Positions 22,300 to 33,726 of a stretch of 64,000 bases of DNA are shown here, one piece after another (the first letter of the stretch is position 1; every line of letters starts with the position of its first letter). Origin of the DNA: Thalassia testudinum (Eukaryota; Streptophyta; Magnoliopsida; Alismatales; Hydrocharitaceae); contig JAZHRO010000024.1 in NCBI GenBank assembly GCA_037157565.1, forward strand, positions 17,056,501 through 17,120,500, given 5' to 3'. The notes beneath the pieces are model-generated. The model had not been told where the DNA came from, searched no databases, and was given only the letters and a program-made list of their open reading frames with translations. Position numbers and translations under genes: made by a program.

Positions 22300-22606
22300 A
22301 TGCGTGCTTTGTGTCGCGCAGTGATTTCGAGCGCGTGGGTCTGCAGTCATTAGATGAGCATCCAATGGCGGAGAATCGTCAATCAAATGAAGAGGAAAGG
22401 CTGAGGTAGGTCCTTGGGGCCAGTTGGGCGGCTGAGATGGCAGCACTTGGTGCCATCTTAGCCGTCCATCTTCTGAGTATTATAGACGATGCCACGACTG
22501 TCGAATTGGATCGATTTTTGCATCGTTAGGATGCTATCATCGATCTGAACCATCCGTGTGGTCAGATTTGTCGTCTGAGGTGCTTATTAACACCATCTTG
22601 GCCTTG

Positions 22607-22983
22607 GATTTTGTTGCCAGTTGTCGCCACCTTCGCTGCAAGCTAAGAGCGATGCAAGTCAACACCACGTCCGGAGGGGAAGGCGATGTCACCCAGATCC
22701 CCTGATGCCACCGTCAAGGCATCGCTGCCAAAACCTTGGTGAAAGCACTCGCGCCACTTGAGGTCCTCTCCTTCTAGTGCTCGAGCCTATCATGCAAAGG
22801 CCAATGTGACCTCAAGTCAGAGACACTCCAAAAAATTGAGCCCCCCTTTTGGATCGGGTCTCCCCAGGTACCTCCCCTCGACCTCCATCAGGGCGAGGAG
22901 GATATGGTCCACCAGGAACGACTCAGATGCGCCGCTCACATCCTTTTAAGGTGTAAGGCGCATGCGATCTGGGCTGTTGGATC
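22607..22983. repeat. Unidentified block, copy 1
   Basis: From about 22611 to 22906 it matches 32645-32940 almost base for base. From 22907 to 22983 it matches 33653-33726, including the last five bases GGATC before a copia LTR. The 711 bp between these two parts in copy 2 are absent here, with short ATGG homology at the break, as expected of a deletion. I recognise no family in the first part. Confidence 0.75.
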
Positions 22984-24662
22984 TGTAATTCCCTACTTGG
23001 AGGGGGTGAGGTGTACGTGACATATAAAATGTAGAATAAAAAGACAACAATCTCACAAAATTAGCAACCACACAATGTACACAATTATTTTTAGGTGAAA
23101 ACCCAAATCGGGTGAAAACCACCACCTAACCCTCTCGAGTTAGGATTTCCCGATCGACCTTAGTCGATCAAATCCACTAAACCCAGTCACTTGAATGAGG
23201 GTGACTGAACCTTAGTTACAATCACACTACTTAAATCGAGGGTAGTGTTCCTTAAAACCCCTTCTCTTCACAAGAAGGATTTTGTCTCACGAAGGAGACG
23301 GGAATTCGCAAAGCAAATACCCAACCAAAGACAATAAAATGTACAACAATTCTATAGAGCCACAAATATTTAAACTTAGCTTCTATAGGAGTTAGGGAAC
23401 TTCCCTTTTGTGGAAGTGCGTCGATGTGACGACGCAGGTGCATGAACCATGCGGCTGCACTTCGTCGCTCTAGTAATCGTAAAGGGAGAGAGGGTGCGCA
23501 AGTTGGATGAGGCACTTGGATGTGGAACAAGCCTTTGAGAGCAAGTGCTTCTTCTATTTCAATTTGACACAAAATGAGTGGAAATATTCTTACAAGGTGT
23601 CTCTTAGGTGTGTTTTGCAAGTCAAGGGGTCCTCCTCTATTTATAGAGGGCCTAAGAAGTCTTTGGAAGGCCTTGGAAGGCTTCCATAGCCACTGGGTGC
23701 AAATCCAAGGAAAATCAGGTCGTAGTCAGAATTAATCATGATTTTGATAGGGTCATCAAACGTCTGGAAAACCCGTTTAAGATGTTTGGGAACTAAGTCA
23801 GACGTCTGATTTTAGGCGGGTTTCCTTCTTGACTTGAATCAGACCTAAATAGGATTCTAGTGTATGTCCATTAGACGACACACAGGACATCTGGCACTAG
23901 GTCTGGACGTCTGGAAACCTATTATTTTGCAGAAATGGATTCCCAAGGAAGTACAATGGCTAGAAAATCTTTGAAGGAAGATTTTGGGTCAGTCGAGGCA
24001 AAACGGTCATATATCAGACCTTTGAGGTCTTCTACAGATGTCTGATACGAGGCTAACGGTCATTTCTTCAATGTTTAGTAAAGCAGCCAATGTTCCACTA
24101 ATTGGATGTCTGGCAAAGGCATCAGACGTCTCCTAAGACATCTGGACTAAGGTCTGCACGACTGATTTAAGCAGACAGAATCTATTAAGTCTAGCCTAGA
24201 TATTATTGGACATCTGAGTCAACATTCAGACGTCTTAAAAGTCATTATCAGACGTCTGATTTTAAGATTAGACGTCTGATAAGGTTGTCTGAACCATATT
24301 TTGTTTTTCTAAGTTCTTTACAGAAAACTTAAGTATCCTAGGGTTGTGCAAGTGTTCCTAGGACTACTGTTAGGGTTCTTTGAGGCTCTTTAACATGAAT
24401 CTAAGAAATAAAAGAGCAAGAATAAAAGGATAAAAGTACATAGAACAAGATAAAAAGAATTCTATCATATTCTTCTTATCCATCCGTCTTCAAGCATTCA
24501 CACCTCGCGAACCTCCTCCATTCTCCATCAAACTCTTCCAATCCGCCATGGATGGGAGCTTGAACTCTGTCTAAACCCTAAACTAGGACTCAAAAGCAAA
24601 TGTTAAATGACACGTGTTTTGTTATCATCAAAATAAATGATCGTGGTGCTCTAGCACCAACA
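22984..24662 (-). mobile_element. Copia LTR 1 of tandem array
   Basis: On the minus strand it begins TGTTGGTGC and ends with the GGAATTACA form of the usual GGAATCTACA. Orientation follows from the purine run AAAAAGGGGGAGAT directly outside its start (24676-24663) and the minus TATAAATA at 23638-23645. Its U3 is full of CAGACGTCTG-type motifs. The left flank is GGATC (22979-22983), identical to the flank of LTR 4. Confidence 0.88.
23638..23645 (-). promoter_or_regulatory. TATA box of copia LTR 1
   Basis: TATAAATA on the minus strand, inside the palindrome CCTCTATTTATAGAGG. Equivalent boxes are at 26846-26853 (LTR 2) and 34381-34388 (LTR 4). Confidence 0.75.
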
Positions 24663-25135
24663 ATCTCCCCCTTTTTGATGATGACAAAATCATAAATAAT
24701 AGTGCATACAATCCTCCCCCTTTTTGACATTATCAAAAAGGTTTAATTGATTTTAAATTTCCTATAACTCCCCCTTAAAACATGCTCTTCTATAATTGGG
24801 TTGAATTTCTTTTAACAAGAGTAATGTTCTCCCCCTTTTTGTAACAACAAGATAGCTATTATTATTTCTCCCCCTATCTAAAGGGAATATAGCTATCTTA
24901 ACAAATCTCCCCCTTAATGATTGACAAATAGCTCATAATTTTAACTCCCCCTATCTATATCCTAATGATAAAAAGATAGTGTTAAGGGTTACCTCACCTA
25001 CCATGGCCAATAGAATGGCCTAAATGGAGGTGGTTGCCAAATCAGATGGGGTTCCCATCCATAGCTTGGAGGTCCGGGCATCGGCGCCGGTCTCCAGTCT
25101 AGCGGTCGACGTGCGACGGGCTGATCATCTCTTTG

Positions 25136-26134
25136 TCATCTCGTCGGTCTTCTCATTTTCCTCCTTGATCTACTCCTTGGTCTTCCCAACTCGAGTTGAC
25201 TATTTTTTAGCTTGTAGGTCCAGTCCTTTACATTGATATCTTTTTTGAAACCTACAAAACAAGATTCCAATTCTTTCTTCGATATCCAAGTGAGCTTGGA
25301 TCCGGATCTGTTAGCGGGTCTCCTTGACGGAGCTCCTTTATCATTCTTAGGGCTATAAAAATTATCTACTTTGTCGATTAATTTATTAGAGTTTTCCCTA
25401 AGACATGCAATTTCTTTTTCTATAATATGCATCTTAGTCTTTAAACCAGAAATTTCTAATTTTAGACTAATATTTTCCTCAATCAACTTATTATTTTCAA
25501 TGACTTGGTTATGATTTTCTAACAATAAGTCATCATTTTTAGGACTAGCTTCTAGATCCTTAAGTTATTTTTCTAACCTTTCATTTTCATTTTTAAGAAA
25601 ACTAAGGTTCTTTTTAATATTTTTATTTTCTATCTTAAGTGATTTACTGACTTTAAAAAGCTCATTAAAAGCGTCTTGTAAATCCGAGTTTACCTCATTG
25701 TCAGAGTCGCTTTCGTTGTCGATGTCGCTTTCTCCGATTGCCATGCAACCCATGCAAGCGGTTTCATTCTTTTTCTCTAATTCTTCTTCCTCCGAGCTCG
25801 TCTCTTCATGAGTGTCTTCTAACTTCCTCCATATCTCGTGGGCAGTAGTGCACCCTTGGATTTGCTCGAACTCCTTCGAACTCAACGCGCAATACAAGGC
25901 ATTCATTGCCTTTGCGTTGAGTGAAAGCTCTCGAATCTACAGCTATGAGTAGCCTCCTTGGAGTCGCTTCGGGATCTCGTATGGGGTTTCGCAACATTCC
26001 CATGTCACGAACACAGTGACTTGGAGCCACGTCTTCATCCTGAGCTTCCAATACCCGTAGTCACTCCCGTTGAAGTAGGGCGGACGAGTAGTGGATTGCC
26101 CCTCGATGAGTCTGATTGCAGTAACGCTCCCCAC
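25136..26134 (-). pseudogene. Copia-type gag with internal deletion, copy 1
   Basis: The start region reads MGSVTAIRLIEGQSTTRPPYFNGSDYGYWKLRMKTWLQ, cut here in two parts (SVTAIRLIEGQ and PPYFNGSDYGYWKLRMKTW), the usual N-terminus of plant copia gag (UBN2/DUF4219 type). It continues with NALYCALSSKEFEQIQGC and AHEIWRKLEDTHE. The frame then jumps to an acidic, coiled-coil segment (SDIDNESDSDNEV ... NENERLEK). The zinc knuckle and the rest of capsid are missing at the THEETSSEEE junction. Stops at about 25940 and 25565 break the frame. Copy 2 (28389-29388) has the same junction. Confidence 0.82.
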
Positions 26135-26178
26135 AATTGGATCTCTTGCCGGGTGTTACTCCGATCTCTCAAGAACCT

Positions 26179-26190
26179 GCCCTGATACCA
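26179..26190 (-). other. Primer-binding site, initiator tRNA-Met type
   Basis: The minus strand reads TGGTATCAGGGC, one base off TGGTATCAGAGC, 2 nt inside LTR 2. Confidence 0.85.
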
Positions 26191-26192
26191 AG

Positions 26193-27914
26193 TGTAGATT
26201 CCCTACTTGGAGGGGGTGAGATGTGTGTGACGTATAAAATGTGGAATAAAAAGATAACAATCTCACAAAATTAGCAATCACACAATGTACACAATTATTT
26301 TTAGGTGGAAACCTAAACCGGGTGAAAACCACCACCTAACCCTCTTGAGTTAGGATTTCCCGATTGACCTAGTCGATTAAATCCACTAAACCCAGTCACT
26401 TAAATGAGGGTGACTGAACCTCAGTTACAACCACACTACTTAGACCGAGGGTAGTGTTCCTCAAAACCCCTTCTCTTCACAAGAGGGATTTTGTCTCGTG
26501 AAGGAGATGGGAATTCGCAAAGCAAATACCCAACCAAAGATAACAAAATGTACAACAATCCTATAGAGCCAGAAATATTTAAACCTATCTTCTATAGGAG
26601 TTAGGAAACTTCCCTTTCATGGAAGTGCGCCGATGTGACGACGCAGGTGCGTGAACCACGCGGCTACACTTCGTCGCTCTCATAATCGCAAAGGGAAAGC
26701 GGGTGCGCAAGTTGGATGAGGCACTTGGATGTGGGACAATCCTTTGAGAGAAAGTGTTTCTTCTACTTCAATTTGACACAAAATGAGTGGAAATATTCTT
26801 GCAAGGTGTGTCTTAGGTGTGTTTGAAAGCCAAGGGGTCCTCCTTTATTTATAGAGGGCCTAGGAAGGCTTTGGAAGGCCTTGGAAGGCTTCCATAGTCG
26901 TTGGGTGCAAATCCAAGGAAAATCAGGCCGTAGCCAGAATTAATCATGATTCTGACAGGGTCATCAGACGTCTGGTCCTGGCATCAGACGTCTGGAAAAC
27001 TCGTTTAAGACGTCTGGGAACTAAGTCAAACGTCTGATTCTAGGCGAGTTTCCTTCCTGACTTGAATCAGACCTAAACAGGGTTCTAGTGTATGTCCATC
27101 AGACAACACACAGGACGTCTGGCACTAGGTCTAGACGTTTGGAAACCTATTGTTCTACAGAAATGGATTCCCAAGGAAGTACAACGGCTAGAAAATCTCT
27201 AAAGGAAGATTTTGGGTCAGCCGAGGCAAAATGGTCATATATCAGATGTCTGGGGTCTTCTACGGACGTCAAATACGAGGCCAACGGTCATTTCCTCAAT
27301 GTTTACTAAGGCAGCCAATGTTCCACTAATTGAACGTCTAGCAAAGGCATCAGACATCTCCTAAGACATCTGGACTAAGGTCTGCACGACTGATTCAAAC
27401 AGACAGAACCTATTAAGTCTAGCTTAGATATTATCGGACGTCTGAGTCAACATTCAGACATTTTAAAAGTCATTATCAGATGTCTAATTTTAAGATTAGA
27501 CGTCTGATAAGGCTGTCTGAACCCTATTTTATTTTTCTAAGTTCTTTACAGAAAACTTAAGTATCTTAGGGTTGTGCAAGTGTTCCTAGGACTATTGTTA
27601 GGGTTCTTTGAGGCTCTTTAACATGAATCTAAGAAAGAAAAGAGCAAGAATAAAAAGATAAAAGAACATAGAACAAGATAAAAAGAATTCTATCCTATTC
27701 TTCTTATCCATCTGTCTTCAAGCATTCGCTCCTCGCGAAGCTCCTCCATTCTCCATCAAGCTCCTCCAATCCGCCATGCATGCGAGCTTGAACTCCGTCT
27801 AAAACTTGTCTCCATTTGCAGTTTGACCTGAAAACTAGGACTCAAAAGCAAATGTTAAATGGCACGTGTTTTGTTATCATCAAAATAAACGATCGTGGTG
27901 CTCTAACACCAACA
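26193..27914 (-). mobile_element. Copia LTR 2 of tandem array
   Basis: It begins TGTAGATTCCC and ends AACACCAACA on the plus strand (1722 bp). It serves both as the 5' LTR of internal region 1 and as the 3' LTR of internal region 2. No target duplication separates the two units, as expected for recombination rather than two insertions. Full CAGACGTCTG palindromes are at 26965-26974 and 26985-26994. Confidence 0.9.
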
Positions 27915-28388
27915 ATCTCTCCCTTTTTGATGATGACAAAATCATAAATAATAATGCATAAAATCCTCTCCCTTTTTGACATTATCAAAAAGGTTTAATC
28001 GATTTTAAATTTCCTAGAACTCCCCCTTAAAACATGCTCTTCTATAATTGGGTTGAATTTCTTTTAACAAGAATAATGTTCTCCCCCTTTTTGTAACAGC
28101 AAGATAGCTATTATTACTTCTCCCCCTTTCTAAAGGGAATATAGCTAACTTAACAAGATCTCCCCCTTAATGATTGACAAATAGCTCATAATTTTAACTC
28201 CCCCTATCTATATGCTAATGATAAAAAGATAGGGTTAAGGGTTACCTCACCTACCATGGCCAATAGAATGGCCTAAATGGAGGTGGTTGCCAAATCGGAT
28301 GGGGTTCCCATCCATAGCTTGGAGGTCCGGGCATCAGTGTCGGTCTCCAGTCTAGCGGTCGACGTGCGACGGGTTGATCATCTCTTTG

Positions 28389-29388
28389 TCATCTCGTCGG
28401 TCTTCTCATTTTCCTCCTTGATCTACTCCTTGGTCCTCCCAACTCGAGTTGACCGTTTTTTAGCTTGTAGGTCCAATCCTTTACATTGATATCTTCTTTG
28501 AAACCTACAAAACAAGATTCCAATTCTTTCTTCGGTATCCAAGTGAGCTTGGATCCGGATCTGTTAGCAGGTCTCCTTGACGGAGCTCCTTTCTCATTCT
28601 TAGGGCTATAAAAATTATCTACTTTATTAATTAATTTGTTAGAGTTTTCCCTAAGGCATACAATTTCTTTTTCTATAATATGCGTCTTAGTCTTTAAATC
28701 AGAAATTTCTAATTTTAGACTAATATTTTCCTTAATCAACTTATTGTCTTCAATGACTAGGTTATGATTTTCTAACAATAAATCATCATTTTTAAGATTA
28801 GCTTCTAGATCCTTAAGTTATATTTCTAGCCTTTCATTTTCATTTTTAAGAAAACTAAGGTCCCCTTTAATATTTTTATTTTCTATCTTAATTGATTTAC
28901 TGACTTCAAAAAGCTCATTAAATGCGTCTTGTAAATCCAGGTTTACCTCATTGTCGGAGTCGCTTTCGTTGTCGATGTCACTTTCTCCGATTGCCATGAA
29001 ACCCATGCAAGCAGTTTCATTCTTTTTCTCTGATTCTTCTTCTTCCTCCGAGCTCGTCTCTTCATGAGTTCTAACTTCCTCCATATCTCGTGGGCGGTAA
29101 TGCACTCTTAGATTTTCTCGAACTCCTTCGTACTCAATGCGCAATACAAGGATTCATTGCCCTTGCGTTGAGTGAAAGCTCTCAAATCTGCAGCTGCGAG
29201 TAGCCTCCTTGGGGTCTCTTCGGGATCTCGTATGGGGTTTCGCAACATCCCCATATCTCGAACTCAGTGGCTTGGAGCCACGTCTTCATTCTGAGCTTCC
29301 AATACCCGTAGTCACTCCCGTCGAAGTAGGGAGGGCGGGTAGTGGACTGCCCCTCGATGAGTCTGATGGCGGTGACACTCCCCTCCAT
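28389..29388 (-). pseudogene. Copia-type gag with internal deletion, copy 2
   Basis: The start is MEGSVTAIRLIEGQSTTRP with PPYFDGSDYGYWKLRMKTWL. A stop follows near 29182, then RPRDMEEVRTHEETSSEEE with the acidic segment and NENERLE, a stop near 28818, and a last segment NKLINKVDNFYSPKNEKGAP ... SGSKLTWIPKKELESCFVGF. The middle of gag is missing at the same point as in copy 1, which shows the deletion predates the array. No pol follows. Confidence 0.82.
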
Positions 29389-29429
29389 TGGATCTCTTGC
29401 CAGGTGTTACTCCGATCTCACAAGAACCT

Positions 29430-29441
29430 GCTCTGATACCA
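29430..29441 (-). other. Primer-binding site, initiator tRNA-Met
   Basis: The minus strand reads TGGTATCAGAGC, a perfect match to the common plant copia PBS, 2 nt inside LTR 3. Confidence 0.92.
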
Positions 29442-29906
29442 AGTGTAGATTCCCTACTTGGAGGGGGTGAGATGTGCGTGACATATAAAATGCGGAATAA
29501 AAAGATAACAATCTCACAAAATTGGCAATCACTCAATGTACACAATTATTTTTAGATAGAAACCCAAACCGGGTGAAAACCACCACCTAAGCCTCTTGAG
29601 TTAGGATTTCCCGATCGACCTAGTCGATCAAATCCACTAAACCCAGTCACTTGAACGAGGGTGACCGAAACTCAGTTACAACCACACTACTTAGACCGAG
29701 GGTAGCGTTCCTCAAAACCCCTTCTCTTCACAAGAAGGATTTTGTCTTGCGAAGGAGACGGGAATTCGCAAAGCAAATACCCAACCAAAGACAATAAAAT
29801 GTACAACAATCCTATAGAGCCACAAATATTGAAACCTAGCTTTTATAGGAGTTAGGAAACTTCCCTTTCGTGTAAGTGCGTCGATGTGACGACGCAGGTG
29901 CGTGAA

Positions 29907-32157
29907 TGATAGCGAAATACGCGTGATTAGTAAAAGCGGGTTTTTAACATCGTTGTAACACACGAATCCACTTTCGCTTTTAAATTTATATTCCTAGATA
30001 GGGAAGTATCTAGGGTCGTCCAAGGAGGCCAGATGTTTGCAATAGTGATTCTCTTGCTTGGAATAAATCTCAACTTTCTTTTTGGTATTTTTCAATATAT
30101 CATTTTTTTCGTTTTTCAATTAAGACAACATGCGAAATGGTGGCGGGAAGGTAATTTACACTTCAATTTAACTACTACTTTCTAAGTGGCAAGTAATCCT
30201 CTCCCTAAGCTCACTCTAGGTAAGTGGAGACCTAGAATAATTAGGGAGAGGGAGTGGAAAATGCTAAACAAAGCAAGTAGAAATGCAAAATAGAAAATTG
30301 CAGAGAAGGCAACTTAGATTGATGAAAAGTGTTTTACAAAAAAGCCTAGTAGAGGAATGCTTCTACTACTAGAAAAATTAAAATAAAGAAAAGCAAACAC
30401 AAATCCTCTAGATAGATGGTGAAGAAGAGGGCTTCTTGCTCCAAGGTTTGTGGCTCCCAAGCTTAAAAAGAATCCTTCAACTCCTTCCTTGCAGTGCTCC
30501 GCCAAGGTAATGTCCTCCAAGGCAAGCCCTAAGGGGGCGTGCCCTAAGCTTCTCTCCAAGGGTGGACGTCCACCCTAGGTCCTTCGCCCTTGCCTGGCCG
30601 GCCTCCTTGAAGTGGAAGAGTCCTCCTCCTTGGCGTGGCCCAAGTTGAAGAGAGTGGGGAGAAGAAGGCATCAAAAGGGCTGGTGATGTGCCCCTTTAAT
30701 CTCCTTCTCTACTCCTTCTTCTTGGTCGTAGGTATAGGTGGTTTAGGTAGCAAAATATACTAATGGAGGATGATGTAAAATGGTTGTAGGTGGTGGGTTT
30801 ATATAGGGTAGGAAGGGGGGCTAAGGTGACTCTTGGAATGGAGGGCTAAGATGGAGAGATGGAGGTGGTTGGGGATCCTAAGTCTAAGGGCAATTGGTGC
30901 CAACTCAAGGGGTGTTAAGGGGGTGGTTATGGTGGTGTTGGTGGCTTTTGGTGGTGGAGAGACACCACCATTTTGGCGCCATCCTAGGGTCTTCTAGAAG
31001 GGGGGTTAGGTGGATGGTGGAGATGGATTTAAGGAGAGGTGTATGGTGGAGATGAAGGGAATTTTGGAGGGAAAGTTGGCGCCAAAAGGGAAGGGTTCTA
31101 GAAGGTCATTTTGCAGGGAAAATAGGTGGCTTTTGGTAGTGGTGATGGGATGCGATGGTGGTGGCGCCAACTTGGAGTAGGATAGCTAGCTTAGGTGAGC
31201 TTAGTTGATGGAGCTAGCTAGGGTTGACTTTGAAGGTGGTGGATGGCCAAGGAGCTGGTTGCTAGCTAAGCTAAGCTAAGCTAGCTTAGCTAATGGAGGA
31301 GTAGAGGAGAAGGTGTTGGAGCTAGGGTTTGGAGGGAGGAGCTGAGGAGGAGAAGTCAGGAGCTGAAACTGGAGCTGGCTGCTGCTGAAGAGGCTGGCAT
31401 GGAGCTACTCTTGCTGGCTTAGCTTGCTGGTTCTTTGCTAGTTGCTAAGCCAAGCTAAAGTGAGCTGGCTTCTACCACAATGAGCTAAGGTGAGCTGGGT
31501 CTGGTGCTCCCGGGGAGGGTCAAGCTGGTTGAGGCAGCTAAGGTAGCTTAGCTCAACTGAGTTGAGCTAAGCTAAGTCTCCGGGAGGTGGACTTGAGCTT
31601 CCTGAGCTGGGATGAGTTCTTCTTCAGCTGGCTGGAGTTGAGTGGAGCTGGATCTGTGCTGGGGTGAACTCCTGTCAACTCAGCTGAGCTAGCTAGAGCT
31701 CCTTGTGGACTAGTGGGAGCTGAGGTGAGCTAGACTCAGCTAAGTTGAGCTGGATCTGAGCTGACTTGAGCTAGGGTGAGCTAAGATGAACTCTCTTGAG
31801 CTGCCATTCAGCTGAGATTAGCTGAATGGAGCTGGGATGAGCTAACCCTAGTTCAAGTGAGCTAGGTTCCAACTGCGGTGAGCTGGATCAAGCTGAGGTG
31901 AGCTGGATCAGGCTGAGTTCCAGCTAGTCTGGGCTTCTCCTTCACCATTTGCCTTCTTGAGTGCTAGGGTTTTAGGGATCTATATATCTGTACATCCCTA
32001 ACACTCACAAAAACATATTAAAAAGACAATAAAAAATGCAATGCATGCCTAACCTATTTTACGCCTAAATGCAGCCTAAAAATCTGTTTGCTGAGTAAAA
32101 TCCTAAGAGCTAGGTTTGTTTTAATGCATAAGAATGATGATAAACTAGCATTTATCA
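29907..32157 (-). mobile_element. AGCT-rich solo LTR, 2251 bp
   Basis: It begins TGATAGCGAAATACGCG, ends TAGCATTTATCA, and is flanked by a perfect GTGAA duplication (29902-29906 and 32158-32162). No PBS or coding domain is present. TATATAA on the minus strand at 30799-30805 and the hairpin start TGATAAATGCTAGTTTATCA (minus) indicate minus orientation. From about 31190 to 31930, in U3, the sequence is dominated by AGCT-containing words. Its parent family is not recognisable from the LTR alone; the start resembles the Tat-like LTRs of this window in form, not in sequence. Confidence 0.88.
31190..31930. repeat. AGCT-word low-complexity tract
   Basis: Degenerate repetition of words such as GAGCTGAG, AGCTAAGCT and GAGCTGGAT, with roughly five to seven AGCT tetramers in many 60-bp stretches. 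A near-perfect AGCTA series occurs at about 31262-31290. AGCT is its own reverse complement, so the tract is rich in short inverted repeats. Confidence 0.9.
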
Positions 32158-32286
32158 GTGAACCACACGGCTACGCTTCGTCGCTCTCGTAATAGCAGAG
32201 GGAGAGCAGTTGCGCAAGTTGGATGAGGCACTTGGATGTGGAACAAGCCTTTAAGAGCAAGTGCTTCTTCTACTTCAATTTGACAC

Positions 32287-33094
32287 TAAAGGCAGGTACA
32301 CCCCTGGATAGGCGAGCCCCGACGTCTGCCCACGGAAGAGGCTTCATCCACCAGCAAAGAGTAGGATGAACCAGGCAGCGAGAGTCCACGTTTAAAGAAC
32401 ACACTCCTTTCGCCTAGTGCCAAGTGGATATGCCCGAGATGGGTCGGTCTATAGGGGAGCGTGCCCACACGAGCCAACAGGATTTCTCGATGAATGCAAC
32501 CCCCTGATCATATGTTAGGAAGGCATGCCAGAAGGGGGGTAGACCTTAGACTAAGGGTCGTTGTCCCCAGGTCTCGTGAGGCCAAGGAGCGGAAGGCCAG
32601 TAGGGCACTAAGAGGGTCACCCTAGAGAGGGGCCCCGGTAGCTGCAGGCAGCTATCGCCACCTTTGCTGCAAGCTAAGAGCGAGGCAAGTCAACACCACG
32701 TCCGGAGGGGAAGGTGATGTCACCCAGATCCCCTGATGCCACCGTCAAGGCATCGCTGCCAAAACCATGGTGAAAGTACTCGCGCCACTTGAGGTCCTCT
32801 CCTTCTAGCGCCCGAGCCTATCATGCAAAGGCCAAAGCGACCTCAAGTCAGAGACACTCCAAAAAATTGAGCCCCCCTTCTGGATCGGATCTCCCCAGGT
32901 ACCTCCCCTCGACCTCCATCGGGGCGAGGAGGATATGGTCAAACCTCCCCATATTCTGACGGAGTGTTTCAAGCTTGCTCCAGCAAAAGCCTCCCCTAAC
33001 AGGGTGACTCTAAATCCTTCGGAAAGCATGCTCCCCTGGCGATTGACCAAACGGAAGTCACTACCACGACGCCCGCAGGTAACCAAGGCATTTG
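32287..33094. repeat. Unidentified block, copy 2 (longer form)
   Basis: Positions 32645-32940 match copy 1 at 22611-22906. The remainder is unique in the window. A 131-codon minus frame (33200-32805) crosses it and continues into the Athila III LTR, so it is unlikely to be a gene as drawn. The segment 32941-33094 ends GCCCGCAGGTAACC. No PBS, TIR or domain is recognised. It may be a fragment of another retroelement. Confidence 0.65.
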
Positions 33095-33726
33095 TGATGT
33101 GCATACATCTAAATAGCCAAAAATGTCTACTAATGCATGTTCTTAGTGTCATATTAGCATCATACATTGTAAATATTGCATAACATGCATAATCATACAT
33201 TTAAGTCAAATTGTATAAATTTTATAGTAATTGTCTCCTTTTATGGTCAGGGATAGAGTGACTTTTAATCGAGGACTCGGATTAAAGATCCAACCGTACG
33301 GATCTAATCAGGGTGACGATTGGGGTTCAACGACTCCAAGATCACCCTGATCGGACATCTGTAACATCGGATATAGACCGAGGAAGCCTAAAGATAAAGG
33401 GCCAAGATGGTGCCAATCCGCACTTTAGACGACAAATCTGACCGCACAGATGGGTTTGGATTGATGATTATAGCCTAACGACACGAAAATTGATCCAATT
33501 CGTCATCCGTGGCACCATCTACAACACACAGAAGATGGTCGGCCAAGAGGGCACCACATGGCACCATCCCAGCCGTCCAATCAGCCCTAAGAATTGCTGC
33601 ATCTCCAAAGGATCTCCATCGCTCAATCCTAGCCGTTGGAACTTGATCTAATGGCCAGGAACGACTCAAATGCGCCGCTCACATCCTTTTAAGGTGTAAG
33701 GCGCATGCGATCTCGCCTGTTGGATC

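Larger units (their letters stand above)
16058..22606 (-). mobile_element. Athila II (interrupted and truncated)
   Basis: On the minus strand from 22606 down: a partial 5' LTR, a tRNA-Asp-like PBS, leader, gag, protease, RT and the first part of RNase H, stopping at 16058 where Athila I begins. The remaining RNase H and integrase would lie beyond the left edge. At its upper end the LTR breaks off near 22606 inside the segment that elsewhere continues ATCTTGGCC..., and an unrelated block follows. It is older than Athila I, which is inserted in it. Confidence 0.88.
21387..22606 (-). mobile_element. Athila II 5' LTR, truncated
   Basis: It starts TGTTGAACG after the PBS and aligns with the other Athila-type LTRs to about 22606, where homology stops before the conserved TGATGTAAAC end. 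About 450 bp of U3 are missing. The TATA region (about 22024) is decayed. The hairpin at 22082-22119 and tRNA-like block at 22250-22299 are present. Confidence 0.88.
24663..26192 (-). mobile_element. Internal region 1 of small copia element
   Basis: The span between LTR 1 and LTR 2 is only 1.53 kb, too short for gag-pol. It has a PBS at its upper end, a broken gag, and at its lower end (24663-24960) seven purine-rich runs on the minus strand (reverse of CTCCCCCTT). The one touching LTR 1 is the presumed polypurine tract. No protease, integrase or RT is present, so it would need enzymes from a related element. Confidence 0.85.
27915..29443 (-). mobile_element. Internal region 2 of small copia element
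   Basis: It is 1.53 kb and closely similar to internal region 1 throughout, including the series of C-rich (minus: purine-rich) runs at 27915-28210 and the internally deleted gag. Its PBS is better kept than in region 1. Confidence 0.88.
29444..32286 (-). mobile_element. Copia LTR 3, interrupted and truncated
   Basis: LTR sequence runs 29444-29906, is split by the solo LTR at 29907-32157, resumes 32158-32286, and then breaks off inside the segment that in the other copies continues ACACAAAATGAGTGG. About 1.1 kb of the LTR, including its TATA box and outer end, is missing. The break joins it to the unidentified block. Confidence 0.9.

Noticed and set aside
30314..30674. Small minus frames in the AGCT-rich LTR
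   Set aside because: They are short, without domain, and inside a solo LTR.
33090..33094. ATTTG as a target duplication of Athila III
   Set aside because: The other end of Athila III is not in the window, so it cannot be tested.
32805..33200. 131-codon minus frame
   Set aside because: It crosses the junction between the unidentified block and the Athila III LTR, so it cannot be an original gene.
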